Assembly: GCA_020636405.1 (NCBI GenBank)
Contig: JACJXW010000007.1
Span: 620,001 to 684,000, forward strand
Origin: Lewinellaceae bacterium
GTDB lineage: Bacteria > Bacteroidota > Bacteroidia > Chitinophagales > Saprospiraceae
Length of the DNA stretch: 64,000 nt
Reading direction: 5' to 3'
Shown: one piece after another, positions 52,280 to 61,598 of the stretch
Numbering within the stretch: the first letter of the stretch is position 1
Layout: each line of letters opens with the position of its first letter
Translations under genes and position numbers: made by a program
Notes under the pieces: model-generated
The model's database searches: none
What the model was told of the DNA's origin: nothing
Seen by the model: only the letters and a program-made list of their open reading frames with translations

Positions 52280-54619
52280 ATGATGCATTTATCTATTCGA
52301 TTGCACTATCGCCTCTTCTCAAAGCGGGCGGCCCTTCTGGCCCTGTTTTTCCTAATCGGACATTCCTCTTTTTCCCAAAACCCCTTCCCCGAACCTGGCC
52401 TGGTTTACCGCGATGACATCGTACCCCGAATCGATATCTTCCTGCCGCCCGACAGCCTGGCAATTATGCTGGCGCCAGGTAATGAAACCAGCGACTACCA
52501 CTGGCACGCCACCTATGTATTCGACAATGGCAGTATCCGCGACACAGTGGAAAATGTCGGCTTCCGCCTGCGGGGCAATACCTCCCGATATGCTGCCAAA
52601 AAGTCCTTTAAAGTGTCCTTCAATACCTACGAATCCGGGCGGAAATGGTACGGGGTGGAAAAGCTTAACCTCAACGGGGAGCACAACGATCCCACCGTTA
52701 GCCGCTCCAAGGCCTGTTGGGATATGCTGCGCGATATGAGGGTTCCTGCTCCCCGTGCCAATCATGTGCGCCTTTACGTCAACGGAGAAAATTATGGCCT
52801 GTATGCCAATATTGAGCACATCGATGAGGAGTTTGCGGGCCTGCGCTTTGGCAACAAAGACGGCAATCTCTACAAATGCCTTTGGCCGGCCGACCTGGCC
52901 TATCTGGGAGCCGACCCCGACCTGTACAAGTTCTTCCATGGCGGCCGGCAGGCTTATGAACTCCACATTAACGAGGAGGAAAACGACTATTCCGACCTGG
53001 CTCACTTTATCGATGTGCTGAACAATACGCCCACCGAAGAGCTGCCTTGCGAGCTGGAGCAGGTATTCAATGTCGACACCTACCTCCGGGCCATTGCTTT
53101 CGATATCCTTTCCGGTAACTGGGACGGGCCCATTTACAATAAGAACAACTTCTATCTCTACCACAATCTATCTACCGGCCAATTTGAATACATCCCTTAC
53201 GATCTGGACAATACGCTGGGTATCGATTGGTTCAACATCGATTGGGCCAACCGGGATATGTATAGCTGGTCGCATCCCGATGAACCACGGCCCATCTATG
53301 AACGGCTAATGGAAATACCGGAGTATCGGAAACGGTACTCTTACTATATGAGCCGCTTCGTTGAGGAGGCCTATACCGAAGAGGCGCTCTTTCCCTACTT
53401 TGATGAGATAAAGAACCGGATCGCTTCTTATGTGCAAACCGACCCTTATTTTCCACTGGATTACGGCTTTTCATTTAATGACTTCCACAATGCTTTCGAG
53501 AATGAGACGCCCTACTTTCACACCAAATCCGGGTTGAAGCATTTCGTTACCGCCCGGCGCAACGCTACGCTGGAGCAACTACAAGTGGGGGATATTGCTC
53601 CGGTTCTCACTGGCCTGCAGCATAACCGCCCCAACGAACTGCAGGAATTGCTCATTGCTGTGCATGCCGAAGACGACCAGCAGATAGAAATGGCGGAGCT
53701 CTGTTACCAACTGAACGGACAGGGCAGTACCATTTGTGTGGCGCTGTACGACGACGGCGCCCATCAGGACGGCGCCGCGGGGGATGGGCTCTATGGCACG
53801 GCCATCCCCGCTCTGAATGAACCGGCGGTAGTCCATTATTTCATTCAGGCCAGTGACAACATCGGCCAGCTGAGCCGCCTTCCCTTTTGTGGTGCTTATC
53901 AGCTCGCAGTGGGCAGCTCGTCGGCGCCTCTGGCCATCAACGAGTTCATGGCCAGCAATGACCGGACGATTGCCGACGAGGCCGGCGAATACGAGGACTG
54001 GGTAGAGATCTACAATTACGGCACAGAGGCTGTTTACCTGGGGAACCGTTACCTTTCTGACAATCCGGATAATCCCACTAAGTGGCAGTTTCCAGATATT
54101 TGGATACAGGCTGGTGAGTTTATCCTTATATGGTGTGACGACGATGCCGATCAGGGGCAGCTGCACGCTACTTACAAGCTGGATGCCGATGGCGAATACA
54201 TTGGAATCTTCGACGAAGCCGCCAATAATTTTGCTTTGATCGATGGTTTGGAATTCGGAGAACAAGTGACAGACCAGGCCATCGGCCGGTTACCAAATGG
54301 AACGGGCAATTTTCAGGTAGTCCATCCAACGCCAGGAGCTTCGAACCAGCCGCTCTCCAGCGTGGCAGGCAAGGATAGTGTTCAGGGTATTAGCGTTTAT
54401 CCCAACCCATTCCGCGAAACAGTGACGCTTGAGGCAAAAGGAGCCGGTGTATTCCAGTTTCGGCTATCCAATGCATTAGGGCAATCCATTCAGGAAGGAA
54501 ACGGCTGGCGGGGGCAACCCCTGGAGCTGGACCTTTCCGGCCTGCCTGCCGGATTGTACCTGATCAGCGTGCAGGAAGACGGACGGGCGGCACAGTCAGA
54601 GAAACTGATCAAAGAGTAA
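52280..54619 (+). CDS. CotH kinase family protein with lamin-tail and T9SS sorting domains
   Basis: 779 residues. The signal region ends GHSSFSQ (about 34). The CotH domain spans about residues 45-420: FRLRGNTSRYAAKKSFKVSF, SRSKACWDML, then GNWDG with D282, N290 and IPYDLDNTLG with D308/D310. A middle section resembles extracellular domains of unknown type, then a lamin-tail domain (APLAINEFMASND to about 670). The C-terminal sorting domain starts ISVYPNPFRETV. CotH is known as an atypical protein kinase of spore coats and occurs widely in bacteria. The cell-surface substrate here is unknown. It is the full-length relative of the five-gene array upstream. Confidence 0.88.
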   Translation: MMHLSIRLHYRLFSKRAALLALFFLIGHSSFSQNPFPEPGLVYRDDIVPRIDIFLPPDSLAIMLAPGNETSDYHWHATYVFDNGSIRDTVENVGFRLRGNTSRYAAKKSFKVSFNTYESGRKWYGVEKLNLNGEHNDPTVSRSKACWDMLRDMRVPAPRANHVRLYVNGENYGLYANIEHIDEEFAGLRFGNKDGNLYKCLWPADLAYLGADPDLYKFFHGGRQAYELHINEEENDYSDLAHFIDVLNNTPTEELPCELEQVFNVDTYLRAIAFDILSGNWDGPIYNKNNFYLYHNLSTGQFEYIPYDLDNTLGIDWFNIDWANRDMYSWSHPDEPRPIYERLMEIPEYRKRYSYYMSRFVEEAYTEEALFPYFDEIKNRIASYVQTDPYFPLDYGFSFNDFHNAFENETPYFHTKSGLKHFVTARRNATLEQLQVGDIAPVLTGLQHNRPNELQELLIAVHAEDDQQIEMAELCYQLNGQGSTICVALYDDGAHQDGAAGDGLYGTAIPALNEPAVVHYFIQASDNIGQLSRLPFCGAYQLAVGSSSAPLAINEFMASNDRTIADEAGEYEDWVEIYNYGTEAVYLGNRYLSDNPDNPTKWQFPDIWIQAGEFILIWCDDDADQGQLHATYKLDADGEYIGIFDEAANNFALIDGLEFGEQVTDQAIGRLPNGTGNFQVVHPTPGASNQPLSSVAGKDSVQGISVYPNPFRETVTLEAKGAGVFQFRLSNALGQSIQEGNGWRGQPLELDLSGLPAGLYLISVQEDGRAAQSEKLIKE

Positions 54620-54825
54620 GGAAAAAGTGTTAAAAATCGTTCCTTTTTCGTACTTTTCCCTATTCTATTGAGTTTTTATTCGGAAGGGAGAAGGTGTGTG
54701 GAAAGACATTGTTGCTGCCGGGGCCGGTTTCCCTTTTTTTGAGGGGGCTTTCGGCCTTTTGGAGCCTTCTCACTTTGCAGAGACGCACTATATCTATTAA
54801 CGAGGTATCCCAAAAATTAACAGGC

Positions 54826-55572
54826 ATGTATTCTGTAGCCATTATTGATGACCAGCCCAACTCCCGAAGAGTGCTGAAAAACCTGTTGGCCCAGCTCTGT
54901 CCGGATGTAGAAATAGTAGGTGAGGCCGACGGTGTAGCCACTGGTGTATCCCTGATACGGCAGAAGCGGCCCGATGCTGTTTTCCTAGACATACAGATGG
55001 AGGATGGAATGGGTTTTGACCTCATTAAGTTCTTTCCTATTCCTGACTTCAGCATCATCTTCACTTCCGGGTACAATAACTATGCAACCGAAGCTTTCCG
55101 GTGCAATGCCATTGATTACCTTCTCAAGCCCATCAACCCGGAGGAGTTGGTAAAGGCCGTTGAAAAACTCAGTTACCGGGATACCGACTGGAACCACCGC
55201 CTGTCCAGCATTATGGAAAGCTTTAAGCCGCAGGAAGACAAAAAACTGCGCCTACCCACTACTAAAGGCTGGGCGTTCTGGAAGCTGGAGGATATTATCC
55301 GCCTGGAGGCCAATGACAGTATGACTTTCTTTTTCAACAATAAAGCAGAGCGGATCCTGGTGGCAAAGACCATCAGCGCCAATCAGGATGTACTGCCGAC
55401 CAACCGGTTTTTCCGTTGCCACAAGTCGCACATCGTCAACCGCGATTACATTAAAGAAGTGCTTCGGGAAGACGGCAGCAGTTATGCCCTGCTGGAAGAC
55501 GAGACCAAGGTGCCTATTTCCCGCCGCCGCCTGTCTAATTTTCTGGAATGGCTGAAAGGCAATTCCTTATAA
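54826..55572 (+). CDS. LytTR-family response regulator
   Basis: 248 residues from the ATG at 54826 (MYSVAIIDDQPNSRRVL); upstream starts lack receiver sequence. The receiver domain has IIDDQ and the phospho-acceptor D in AVFLDIQMEDG, with TSGYNNYATEAF and LLKPI. The C-terminal LytTR DNA-binding domain includes NRFFRCHKSHIVNRDYIKEV and VPISRRRLSNF. No sensor kinase gene is adjacent; the partner must be elsewhere. Its targets are unknown, and the preceding CotH gene is a possible but unproven neighbour in function. Confidence 0.9.
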   Translation: MYSVAIIDDQPNSRRVLKNLLAQLCPDVEIVGEADGVATGVSLIRQKRPDAVFLDIQMEDGMGFDLIKFFPIPDFSIIFTSGYNNYATEAFRCNAIDYLLKPINPEELVKAVEKLSYRDTDWNHRLSSIMESFKPQEDKKLRLPTTKGWAFWKLEDIIRLEANDSMTFFFNNKAERILVAKTISANQDVLPTNRFFRCHKSHIVNRDYIKEVLREDGSSYALLEDETKVPISRRRLSNFLEWLKGNSL

Positions 55573-55576
55573 AGCT

Positions 55577-56074
55577 TTATTTCCAGGCACAGATAATGCC
55601 TCCCATCAGCGCGAAACAAACGATCCAGAATCCAGCATTGATGGCGATGTACTTGAACCCTTTGCGCTCAAACAAAGCATTGACGCCCAGGACGGGCAGG
55701 GCTAGCGTTATGCCGGCTACAACCCCATGGAAGACCCCGTGCTTGAAAGTGCGGTAGTTGTCTCCATATTTTTCCATGAAGTCAGTAATGAACATGCCTA
55801 TTTCTGAATTCGGGTCGCCAAAGCCCTGCTCGCTGAGCAGTATAGAATAGATATGGCCTTGGTGGATGACGACCGAATTGAGGGCGGCAGCGGCCAGAAA
55901 ACTGAGGACGTAGGAAATACCGAAGATGGCCAGCATGTTGGCACCCTGCATCTTTTCATCGGTCATTTCAGCCACTTTCATCCAGGCTGTGCCGAACACT
56001 TTGGGGTTATACCAGACAAATCCGATGACCATAGGAATAAGGGCTGCAACTAGTAAGGCGACAAAGTTCATCAT
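55577..56074 (-). CDS. DUF1761 family membrane protein
   Basis: 165 residues with four membrane helices. The N-terminal MIGFVWYNPKVFGTAWMK is characteristic of DUF1761, and the C-terminal helix ends FALMGGIICAWK. It is an inner-membrane protein of unknown function. It converges on the LytTR gene with 4 bp between stops. Confidence 0.85.
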   Translation of the reverse strand: MMNFVALLVAALIPMVIGFVWYNPKVFGTAWMKVAEMTDEKMQGANMLAIFGISYVLSFLAAAALNSVVIHQGHIYSILLSEQGFGDPNSEIGMFITDFMEKYGDNYRTFKHGVFHGVVAGITLALPVLGVNALFERKGFKYIAINAGFWIVCFALMGGIICAWK

Positions 56075-56243
56075 AGCAATAAGGTTTTGCGATTGTGGTG
56101 AAAATAAACAGAACTACAAAATACAGAATGTTTTTTGTTTGCCAAATTAAAATAATTTGGTTTCAAATATATTGTTTTGTTTTATCGGCGAAGATGGTAA
56201 TGAGTCGCGGCCATTGGCACTGCTGATAAATAAGAGAAGGATA

Positions 56244-56453
56244 ATGCAGGAACAAACCATCATTGGCGTTGACCTTGGAGGCACCAAGGTCAACGCCGCC
56301 CGGGTCAGAGGGCAATCCATTGTGGCAACGAAGAAAAGGCTGGCCTCTTCCGGAGGTACTGAGGAACAGGTTCTTCAGGAAGTCACTGTGACAACAGCTT
56401 ATTGGTCACCACTATTCTTTGAGCCAGTACCCGTGCCAGATTGCGCCATATGA
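56244..56453 (+). pseudogene. 5' remnant of a ROK-family sugar kinase gene
   Basis: The ATG at 56244 opens MQEQTIIGVDLGGTKVNAAR, the ATP-binding start of ROK glucokinases. Similarity runs for about 47 residues, to EEQVLQEV (about 56384), and then stops. The following codons are the antisense of the convergent gene's 3' end. The normal protein is about 300 residues, so about 250 are missing. The break coincides with the stop of the neighbouring minus-strand gene, which indicates a deletion or rearrangement joint. Confidence 0.75.
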
Positions 56454-57498
56454 TAGCCCGGTCAGCATTGTCTTCCAGTGTATTGATGGCCGATTCGCTG
56501 AACAGGACGACCTCGGTATCGGGGCTGGCGGCTACCACCTGGGCGGTGCGCTTGGTATGCAAAATGAAGGCGATTTCTCCGAAGATGTCCCCTTCTCCAA
56601 GGAGTACCACTGTCTTATTGCCGATCAGTACCCTCACTATTCCTTTGCGTACGAATCCAAAGGCCTTGCCGCCATCATTTTCGGTGATCAGCACTTCATC
56701 TTCCCGGCAGTGGATCACAATAGCGTTTTTCAGGAAAGCTTCGCGCCCTTTTTCGCTCAGCCCTTCTGTAATGGAGTGGTGGCTTTCGAAGTCCTCTTCG
56801 TTGGGATAATAGGCAGAACCCGCCTGCAAGGCGCTGTTTTCTCTGACCAGTTGATAATACCACTGGCAAAGAGGCTGGTAGGCTCCAAAGTCTACCCCCC
56901 TCATCAGAGGAAGTACCGGAGAGTGAATGATGGAGAGGTAGTCCTGGTCGGGGAGAAAGATCATAGGAATGCGGAATAGCCCCTCGGAGGTTTTACTCAA
57001 TGGACCGATCGGCCGCATACCTAGGCGTTTGTAAATGGAGTAGAAGCCCGGATCGCAAGACATGAGTGCTGCCTGGCCCCCTGCCTTGAGCACTTCGATG
57101 AAACAATGGCTGAGCAGCACCATGGCTGCCTGCGATTTCTGATGCGCCGGATGGATGGCCAGTTGGGAAAATATGGCCAGGCTCGCGAGCCGTTTTTCAT
57201 TGAAAAGATGGAGCTGATACTGCTCTGCCCGCTCTTCCATATCTTTTACCTGTAAGGCATTTGCAAGATGCAGGCTGGCAATAAGTTTTCCGGTTCGGGT
57301 ATCCTGACAGGCTGCCAGTTGGGTGGCCAGTTCGCCGGTACTGCCTTCTTCCCACAAGCCATCTACCGTTCCGGCTTCTCGGGACAGTTGTATGCACTCA
57401 CGGATCTCTTCCCGGCTAGTTGGGAAAAATGCCCGATACTGGCCGATCCAAAGATCCCATTGAACGGATATTGCGTCGATCAGGCTTGGCCCATCCAA
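56383..57498 (-). CDS. GNAT/FeeM-like acyltransferase domain fused to cyclic-nucleotide-binding domain
   Basis: 371 residues. Residues about 20-200 look like an N-acyl amino acid synthase or GNAT fold (LASLAIFSQLAIHPAHQKSQAAMVLLSHC, then FYSIYKRLGMRPIGP). Residues about 255-365 are a cNMP-binding domain (GFVRKGIVRVLIGNK, LLGEGDIFGEIAFILHTKRTAQVVA). The order suggests an acyl transfer activity gated by cAMP or a related ligand. FeeM-type proteins make long-chain N-acyl amino acids, but the acyl donor and acceptor here are unknown. The stop lies at the truncated ROK gene. Confidence 0.75.
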   Translation of the reverse strand: MDGPSLIDAISVQWDLWIGQYRAFFPTSREEIRECIQLSREAGTVDGLWEEGSTGELATQLAACQDTRTGKLIASLHLANALQVKDMEERAEQYQLHLFNEKRLASLAIFSQLAIHPAHQKSQAAMVLLSHCFIEVLKAGGQAALMSCDPGFYSIYKRLGMRPIGPLSKTSEGLFRIPMIFLPDQDYLSIIHSPVLPLMRGVDFGAYQPLCQWYYQLVRENSALQAGSAYYPNEEDFESHHSITEGLSEKGREAFLKNAIVIHCREDEVLITENDGGKAFGFVRKGIVRVLIGNKTVVLLGEGDIFGEIAFILHTKRTAQVVAASPDTEVVLFSESAINTLEDNADRAIIWRNLARVLAQRIVVTNKLLSQ

Positions 57499-57580
57499 AG
57501 TACTTTTTTTAATAGCTTATAAACTGGACATTACGATCAGAACGGCAAAGTACAAAAAAGAGGGGAAACGAGCAGGCAAT

Positions 57581-57608
57581 AAAAAAGGGTAGAAGTTGCC
57601 TTCTACCC
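57581..57608 (-). terminator. Orphan Rho-independent terminator
   Basis: gggtagaa (57587-57594) and ttctaccc (57601-57608) form an 8-bp stem followed on the minus strand by TTTTTT. No protein gene on that strand ends nearby, which hints at a non-coding transcript. Confidence 0.7.
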
Positions 57609-57950
57609 TAGTTAGTGAGATTGGGCCGGTTCTTACCCCCCAGAAACGAACCAGCCCGCTCACTCCTTCGGAGCCCGAAAGGCTCCTGTTTCTTTAGCTT
57701 ATAATAGGGAGGGGGACTTTAGATGAGATCTTTGAACCTATTGCGCGAGCAACGCGCCAACTACCCCCCAGTGTCAGCGTCGTTGCTCACAACAATAGAT
57801 CGTCTGGAGCTTGCGCTCCATAATCTTGAGTATATACTTTCAGGATACAGCCCAACGGCGGAAACGGGGCCGCTCTCTTCCGGACGAAAAACCAAAACCA
57901 TTTGCGTCCTGAAGATGCGCATGCGCCATTTCAGAATACCCCAAAGCATA
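57581..57950 (-). ncRNA. Candidate structured RNA of unknown class
   Basis: This gap (57499-58239) has no credible protein gene but many hairpins. They include ggagcc-cgaaa-ggctcc (57670-57686), ggagc-ttgc-gctcc (57806-57819), and a long composite stem with arms agtgag...ggttc and gaacc...ctcact (57614-57664). CTGGGGGGTA occurs twice on the minus strand. The minus strand ends in a textbook terminator. I tested it by eye against tmRNA, RNase P, SRP and 6S signatures and found no match. The 5' end is a guess. Confidence 0.3.
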
Positions 57951-58239
57951 TCAATCTCTTATTAAGAGATTTGGTATGTAGATAGGAATCTAAAAGATGT
58001 GTTCTAAACCTCTTTGAAAGCTCTATGAAGGTGAACGGAACAATTGATAGGTTGTTTCGTTTCTGCCCACAAAATATATATTTCTTTAAAAAAATTCAAC
58101 ATACACCTGAAAAAACTGGTAAATCCGGAGATTCCGTCAGCCTAAGCTACTCTGTTAATGTCAATTTGGCAGGTTTTCCTCCGTGGCACATAGTTTGAAA
58201 GGTTTTTACCGCCATCATATCTAATAAAATCTTCAGGCT

Positions 58240-60105
58240 ATGCAAAAAGGTAACATATCGGTTCAAACAGAGAACATATTTCCAATTATCAAGAAGTTCC
58301 TCTATTCTGACCATGAGATCTTCCTTCGCGAACTCATATCCAATGCTGTCGATGCAACAACAAAATTGAAGGCATTGGCGGCCCGGGGAGAAGCCAAAGG
58401 GGATATGGGTGACATTACTATTGAAGTCCTCATCGAGGAAGAGGCCAGTAGGCTTATCATCCGGGACAAAGGCATCGGTATGACCGAAGAGGAGGTGAAA
58501 AAATACCTCAATCAGGTGGCTTTCTCCAGTGCCCAGGAATTCCTGGAGAAATACAAGGATGAATCCTCTATTATCGGAAATTTTGGGCTGGGCTTTTATT
58601 CTTCCTTTATGGTTGCCGATAAGGTGGAGGTGGTTACCCGATCTTACCAGGAAGGCGCCCGGGGGGTAACCTGGACGTGTGAAGGGGACCCTGAATATAC
58701 GCTGGCTGAAAATGACAAAGAAAACCGGGGCACTGATGTGATCCTGTACATCAATGAGGAGAATAAAGAATTTCTTCAGAAAAACCGGATCGAACAGCTG
58801 CTCGATAAGTACTGTAAATTCCTACCCGTACCCATTCAGTTTGGAACGAAAACGGAGTACATCACCGAAGGAGAAGGCGATGACGCGAAAGAGAAGGAGA
58901 TAGAAGTTGATAATATCATCAACAACATCAGCCCCGCCTGGACCAAACAGCCGACAGACCTCAAGGAGGAAGACTATAAGGCTTTCTACCAGGAACTCTA
59001 TCCGTTCAGCGCCCCCCCGTTGTTCTGGATACATCTCAACATCGACTATCCTTTCCACCTGACCGGCATTCTGTATTTCCCAAAACTGGGGAACAACTTC
59101 GAAATGCAGAAAAATAAAATACAGCTATACAGCAATCAGGTGTATGTCACCGATAACGTGAAGGATATCGTACCGGAATTTCTTACCCTGCTTCATGGCG
59201 TTATCGACTCGCCGGATATTCCGCTGAACGTTTCCCGCAGTTATCTGCAGGCCGACACCAACGTTCGAAAGATCACGGGGTATATCACCAAAAAAGTGGC
59301 GGATAAACTCAGCGAACTTTATAAGAACGATAAAGAGGGCTTTGAGTCCAAGTGGAACGACGTTGGTGTTTTTGTAAAGTACGGCCTTATTTCGGACGAA
59401 AAGTTTTACGAGCGGGCCCTGCCGTTCACCCTGGTGAAAAATGTAAATGGGGATTACGCTACGATCGAAGCCTACAAGGAAAAAGTCAAGGCTAATCAAA
59501 CGGATAAGTACGACAAAATAGTGCTGCTGTATACCAACAGCCCCGACGGCCACCACAGTTTCATCGAGGCGGCCCAGGCTGAAGGGTACGATGTCCTGGT
59601 GATGGACAATGTGATCGATAACCACTTCATGCAGCAGCTGGAGTACAAAATGCAGGGTATTACATTCGTCCGGGTAGATTCCGATACGGTCGATAATCTG
59701 GTCCAGAAAGATGAGAAAAAGGAATCTGTACTGAGCGAAGAGCAGCAAAAAACGGTAAAGGAGATCTTCGAGAAAGCCGTCACTGAGGCGGGGGGCACAG
59801 TAGTGCTGAAGGCCCTCTCTCCGGAAAGCCAGCCGGTGGCCATTACCCGGCCTGAGTTTCTACGGCGCATGAAGGAAATGCAGGCGCTGCAGGGCAACCA
59901 GTTCGGCGAATTCCCCGACTCGTTCAATGTAGTGGTCAACAGCAACCACCCGTTGGTTGCCGGTAAGCTGTTGCGAAAGAAAAGCGAAGAGGGCAAGGCA
60001 GAACTGGCCGAATACCTTTATAAGCTGGCACTTCTGGACCAGGGGATGCTCAGGGGCAGCAACCTGACGGCCTTTATCAAGAAGAGCCTGGACTTTTTGA
60101 AATAG
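58240..60105 (+). CDS. htpG: Molecular chaperone HtpG (Hsp90)
   Basis: 621 residues, typical for HtpG. N-terminal ATPase motifs are FLRELISNAVDA, IRDKGIGMTEEE and IGNFGLGFYSSFMV. The middle domain contains NVSRSYLQAD, and the C-terminal dimerisation region ends in LLDQGMLRGSNLTAFIKKSLDFL. There is no eukaryotic MEEVD tail, as expected. It is an ATP-dependent cytoplasmic chaperone. The long upstream gap holds a TAGTTTG-like sequence near 58190 that may be the -7 element. Confidence 0.95.
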   Translation: MQKGNISVQTENIFPIIKKFLYSDHEIFLRELISNAVDATTKLKALAARGEAKGDMGDITIEVLIEEEASRLIIRDKGIGMTEEEVKKYLNQVAFSSAQEFLEKYKDESSIIGNFGLGFYSSFMVADKVEVVTRSYQEGARGVTWTCEGDPEYTLAENDKENRGTDVILYINEENKEFLQKNRIEQLLDKYCKFLPVPIQFGTKTEYITEGEGDDAKEKEIEVDNIINNISPAWTKQPTDLKEEDYKAFYQELYPFSAPPLFWIHLNIDYPFHLTGILYFPKLGNNFEMQKNKIQLYSNQVYVTDNVKDIVPEFLTLLHGVIDSPDIPLNVSRSYLQADTNVRKITGYITKKVADKLSELYKNDKEGFESKWNDVGVFVKYGLISDEKFYERALPFTLVKNVNGDYATIEAYKEKVKANQTDKYDKIVLLYTNSPDGHHSFIEAAQAEGYDVLVMDNVIDNHFMQQLEYKMQGITFVRVDSDTVDNLVQKDEKKESVLSEEQQKTVKEIFEKAVTEAGGTVVLKALSPESQPVAITRPEFLRRMKEMQALQGNQFGEFPDSFNVVVNSNHPLVAGKLLRKKSEEGKAELAEYLYKLALLDQGMLRGSNLTAFIKKSLDFLK

Positions 60106-60113
60106 GAGGATGT

Positions 60114-60872
60114 TCATTTCAGCTGTTGCAGGGCTGCTTGGGCCTTTTCCCGGAAGGGCGATGCCGGGGTAGCCGCTATGCGCTCCAGTATTTTCCGGGC
60201 GCGGGCCTTTTTTCCCTGCCGCAAGTAGGCCAGGGCCAGATACCAGCCGGTCTGGCCCTGAAACGTTTCTCCTTTTTCCTGCAATTGGAGCAGGTATTGT
60301 TCGGCCTGCTCCGCCCGGCCTGAAAGGAGGCAGGCATTGGCTGCCAACAGGATGGCCCGGAGGTCGTCCGGATCCCTTTCGAGATGGTTTTTAAAATGAG
60401 GCAGGCTCTGTTCATAAGCCTCGCCATCGTAGTACTCAAGCGCCCGGGCTAATTCCGCCGGTATGGGCGCATCGGGGGCATCGGGGCTTCTGTAGGTGAT
60501 ATAGGTATTCGGAGTGGGTTCAAAGAAAGCGGCGAAGGCCCTCTCTGCCTGTGAAGCACTCCAGTACCGAAAGCCCGCGTAAGAGAGGATCAGGATCAGG
60601 CCGACGGCAGCGGCGCGGTTGATCCAGGGCAGGTAGCGCGGGGGCGGTTCCTGGACGGAGGCGGTGATATTAGAGCGGATCATCCGTATATCTTCCTCCA
60701 TAGACTGAAGATCCGGGGCCTGGGTATAGCCGTCAACAGCAGCGGAACACAGCTCGCATTCAAGGAGGTGATTTTCCACATCATAGCGCTGTTCATCGCT
60801 GAGTTCGCCGCTTAAGTATTGCCTCATTTCCCGCTGCGTGAGGCAATTGCGTTTTTGAAAGATAGAATTCAT
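60114..60872 (-). CDS. Putative anti-sigma factor with zinc-finger-like N-terminus and TPR-like periplasmic part
   Basis: 252 residues. The N-terminal ENHLLECELC supplies an H-x3-C-x2-C motif, as in zinc-containing anti-sigma domains. One membrane helix lies at about residues 85-103. The C-terminal 120 residues are helical repeats of TPR type (ALEYYDGEAYEQSLPHFKNHLERDPDD). It directly follows the ECF sigma gene by 8 bp, so it most likely binds and restrains that sigma factor, sensing a signal through the periplasmic repeats. Confidence 0.82.
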   Translation of the reverse strand: MNSIFQKRNCLTQREMRQYLSGELSDEQRYDVENHLLECELCSAAVDGYTQAPDLQSMEEDIRMIRSNITASVQEPPPRYLPWINRAAAVGLILILSYAGFRYWSASQAERAFAAFFEPTPNTYITYRSPDAPDAPIPAELARALEYYDGEAYEQSLPHFKNHLERDPDDLRAILLAANACLLSGRAEQAEQYLLQLQEKGETFQGQTGWYLALAYLRQGKKARARKILERIAATPASPFREKAQAALQQLK

Positions 60873-60880
60873 GCTCCTGA

Positions 60881-61504
60881 TTATTGGCCCTCAGGCAATT
60901 TTTTGCCTAGCAGGACTCCCAGCCGCCGTTTCCCATTCTGCAGGTAGCTCTTCACCTGATTGACCGAATAGCCGGTAACGCCGGCAATATCCTTGTAACT
61001 CTTTTTCTCGAAGAAAAAGAGCCGTACGCAGGTGCGCTGGCCTTCGTCCAGTTCAGCAAGGGCCTCCTGTAAAATGCGGCTGGTGTCTGATTCGTTCGTT
61101 CCTTTATGGTATAGACGCAGAAAGCCCTCATTTTCCATAATTCTGGGTTCACTTTTTTCCAAAACTTCCCATTCTTCCTGCTGACGGCTGTTTCGCTGAT
61201 CATCCCGGAGGTTGGAAATACAATGGTTCTTGGTAGTGGAATAGAGCCATTTATTGAAGTGATGGATCTCCGTTATCCGGGCCTGGGTGAGGGTCTTTTC
61301 GAAGACGGCCATTACGGCATCACGGCAATCCTCCCTGTTTTTCAGGTGCTTTCGGCACAGGCCGTACACCAGGTGGGCATACCGGTTGAATAGCTCAGCT
61401 GCCAACTCCTGGTTACCGGTTTGCCGGTAGGCCTGGAGCAGCTCCTCGTCAGAAGCTTGCTCCCAGCTTTTTTTCCGAGTGGACAGGCGGAGGAATCTTT
61501 TCAT
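60881..61504 (-). CDS. ECF-type RNA polymerase sigma factor
   Basis: 207 residues. The sigma-2 region is ELFNRYAHLVYGLCRKHLKNREDCRDAVMAVFEK with FNKWLYSTTKNHCISNLRD. The sigma-4 helix-turn-helix is KSYKDIAGVTGYSVNQVKSYLQNGKRRL. It is paired with the membrane anti-sigma gene downstream. The regulon is unknown and no matching promoter was searched for. Confidence 0.9.
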   Translation of the reverse strand: MKRFLRLSTRKKSWEQASDEELLQAYRQTGNQELAAELFNRYAHLVYGLCRKHLKNREDCRDAVMAVFEKTLTQARITEIHHFNKWLYSTTKNHCISNLRDDQRNSRQQEEWEVLEKSEPRIMENEGFLRLYHKGTNESDTSRILQEALAELDEGQRTCVRLFFFEKKSYKDIAGVTGYSVNQVKSYLQNGKRRLGVLLGKKLPEGQ

Positions 61505-61598
61505 GAAAGGGCAACTGTGTTACGGGCAAAATAAAAAAATATGGTGAGACCTTTCCTCCCTGGCCTGCCATATTTTGGTGTTGCCTCAGAAGAGAGGG

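Noticed and set aside
57723..57965. 80- and 62-codon frames on both strands of the gap before htpG
   Set aside because: They run through strong hairpins and neither looks like a protein; the region is better explained as structured RNA or non-coding.
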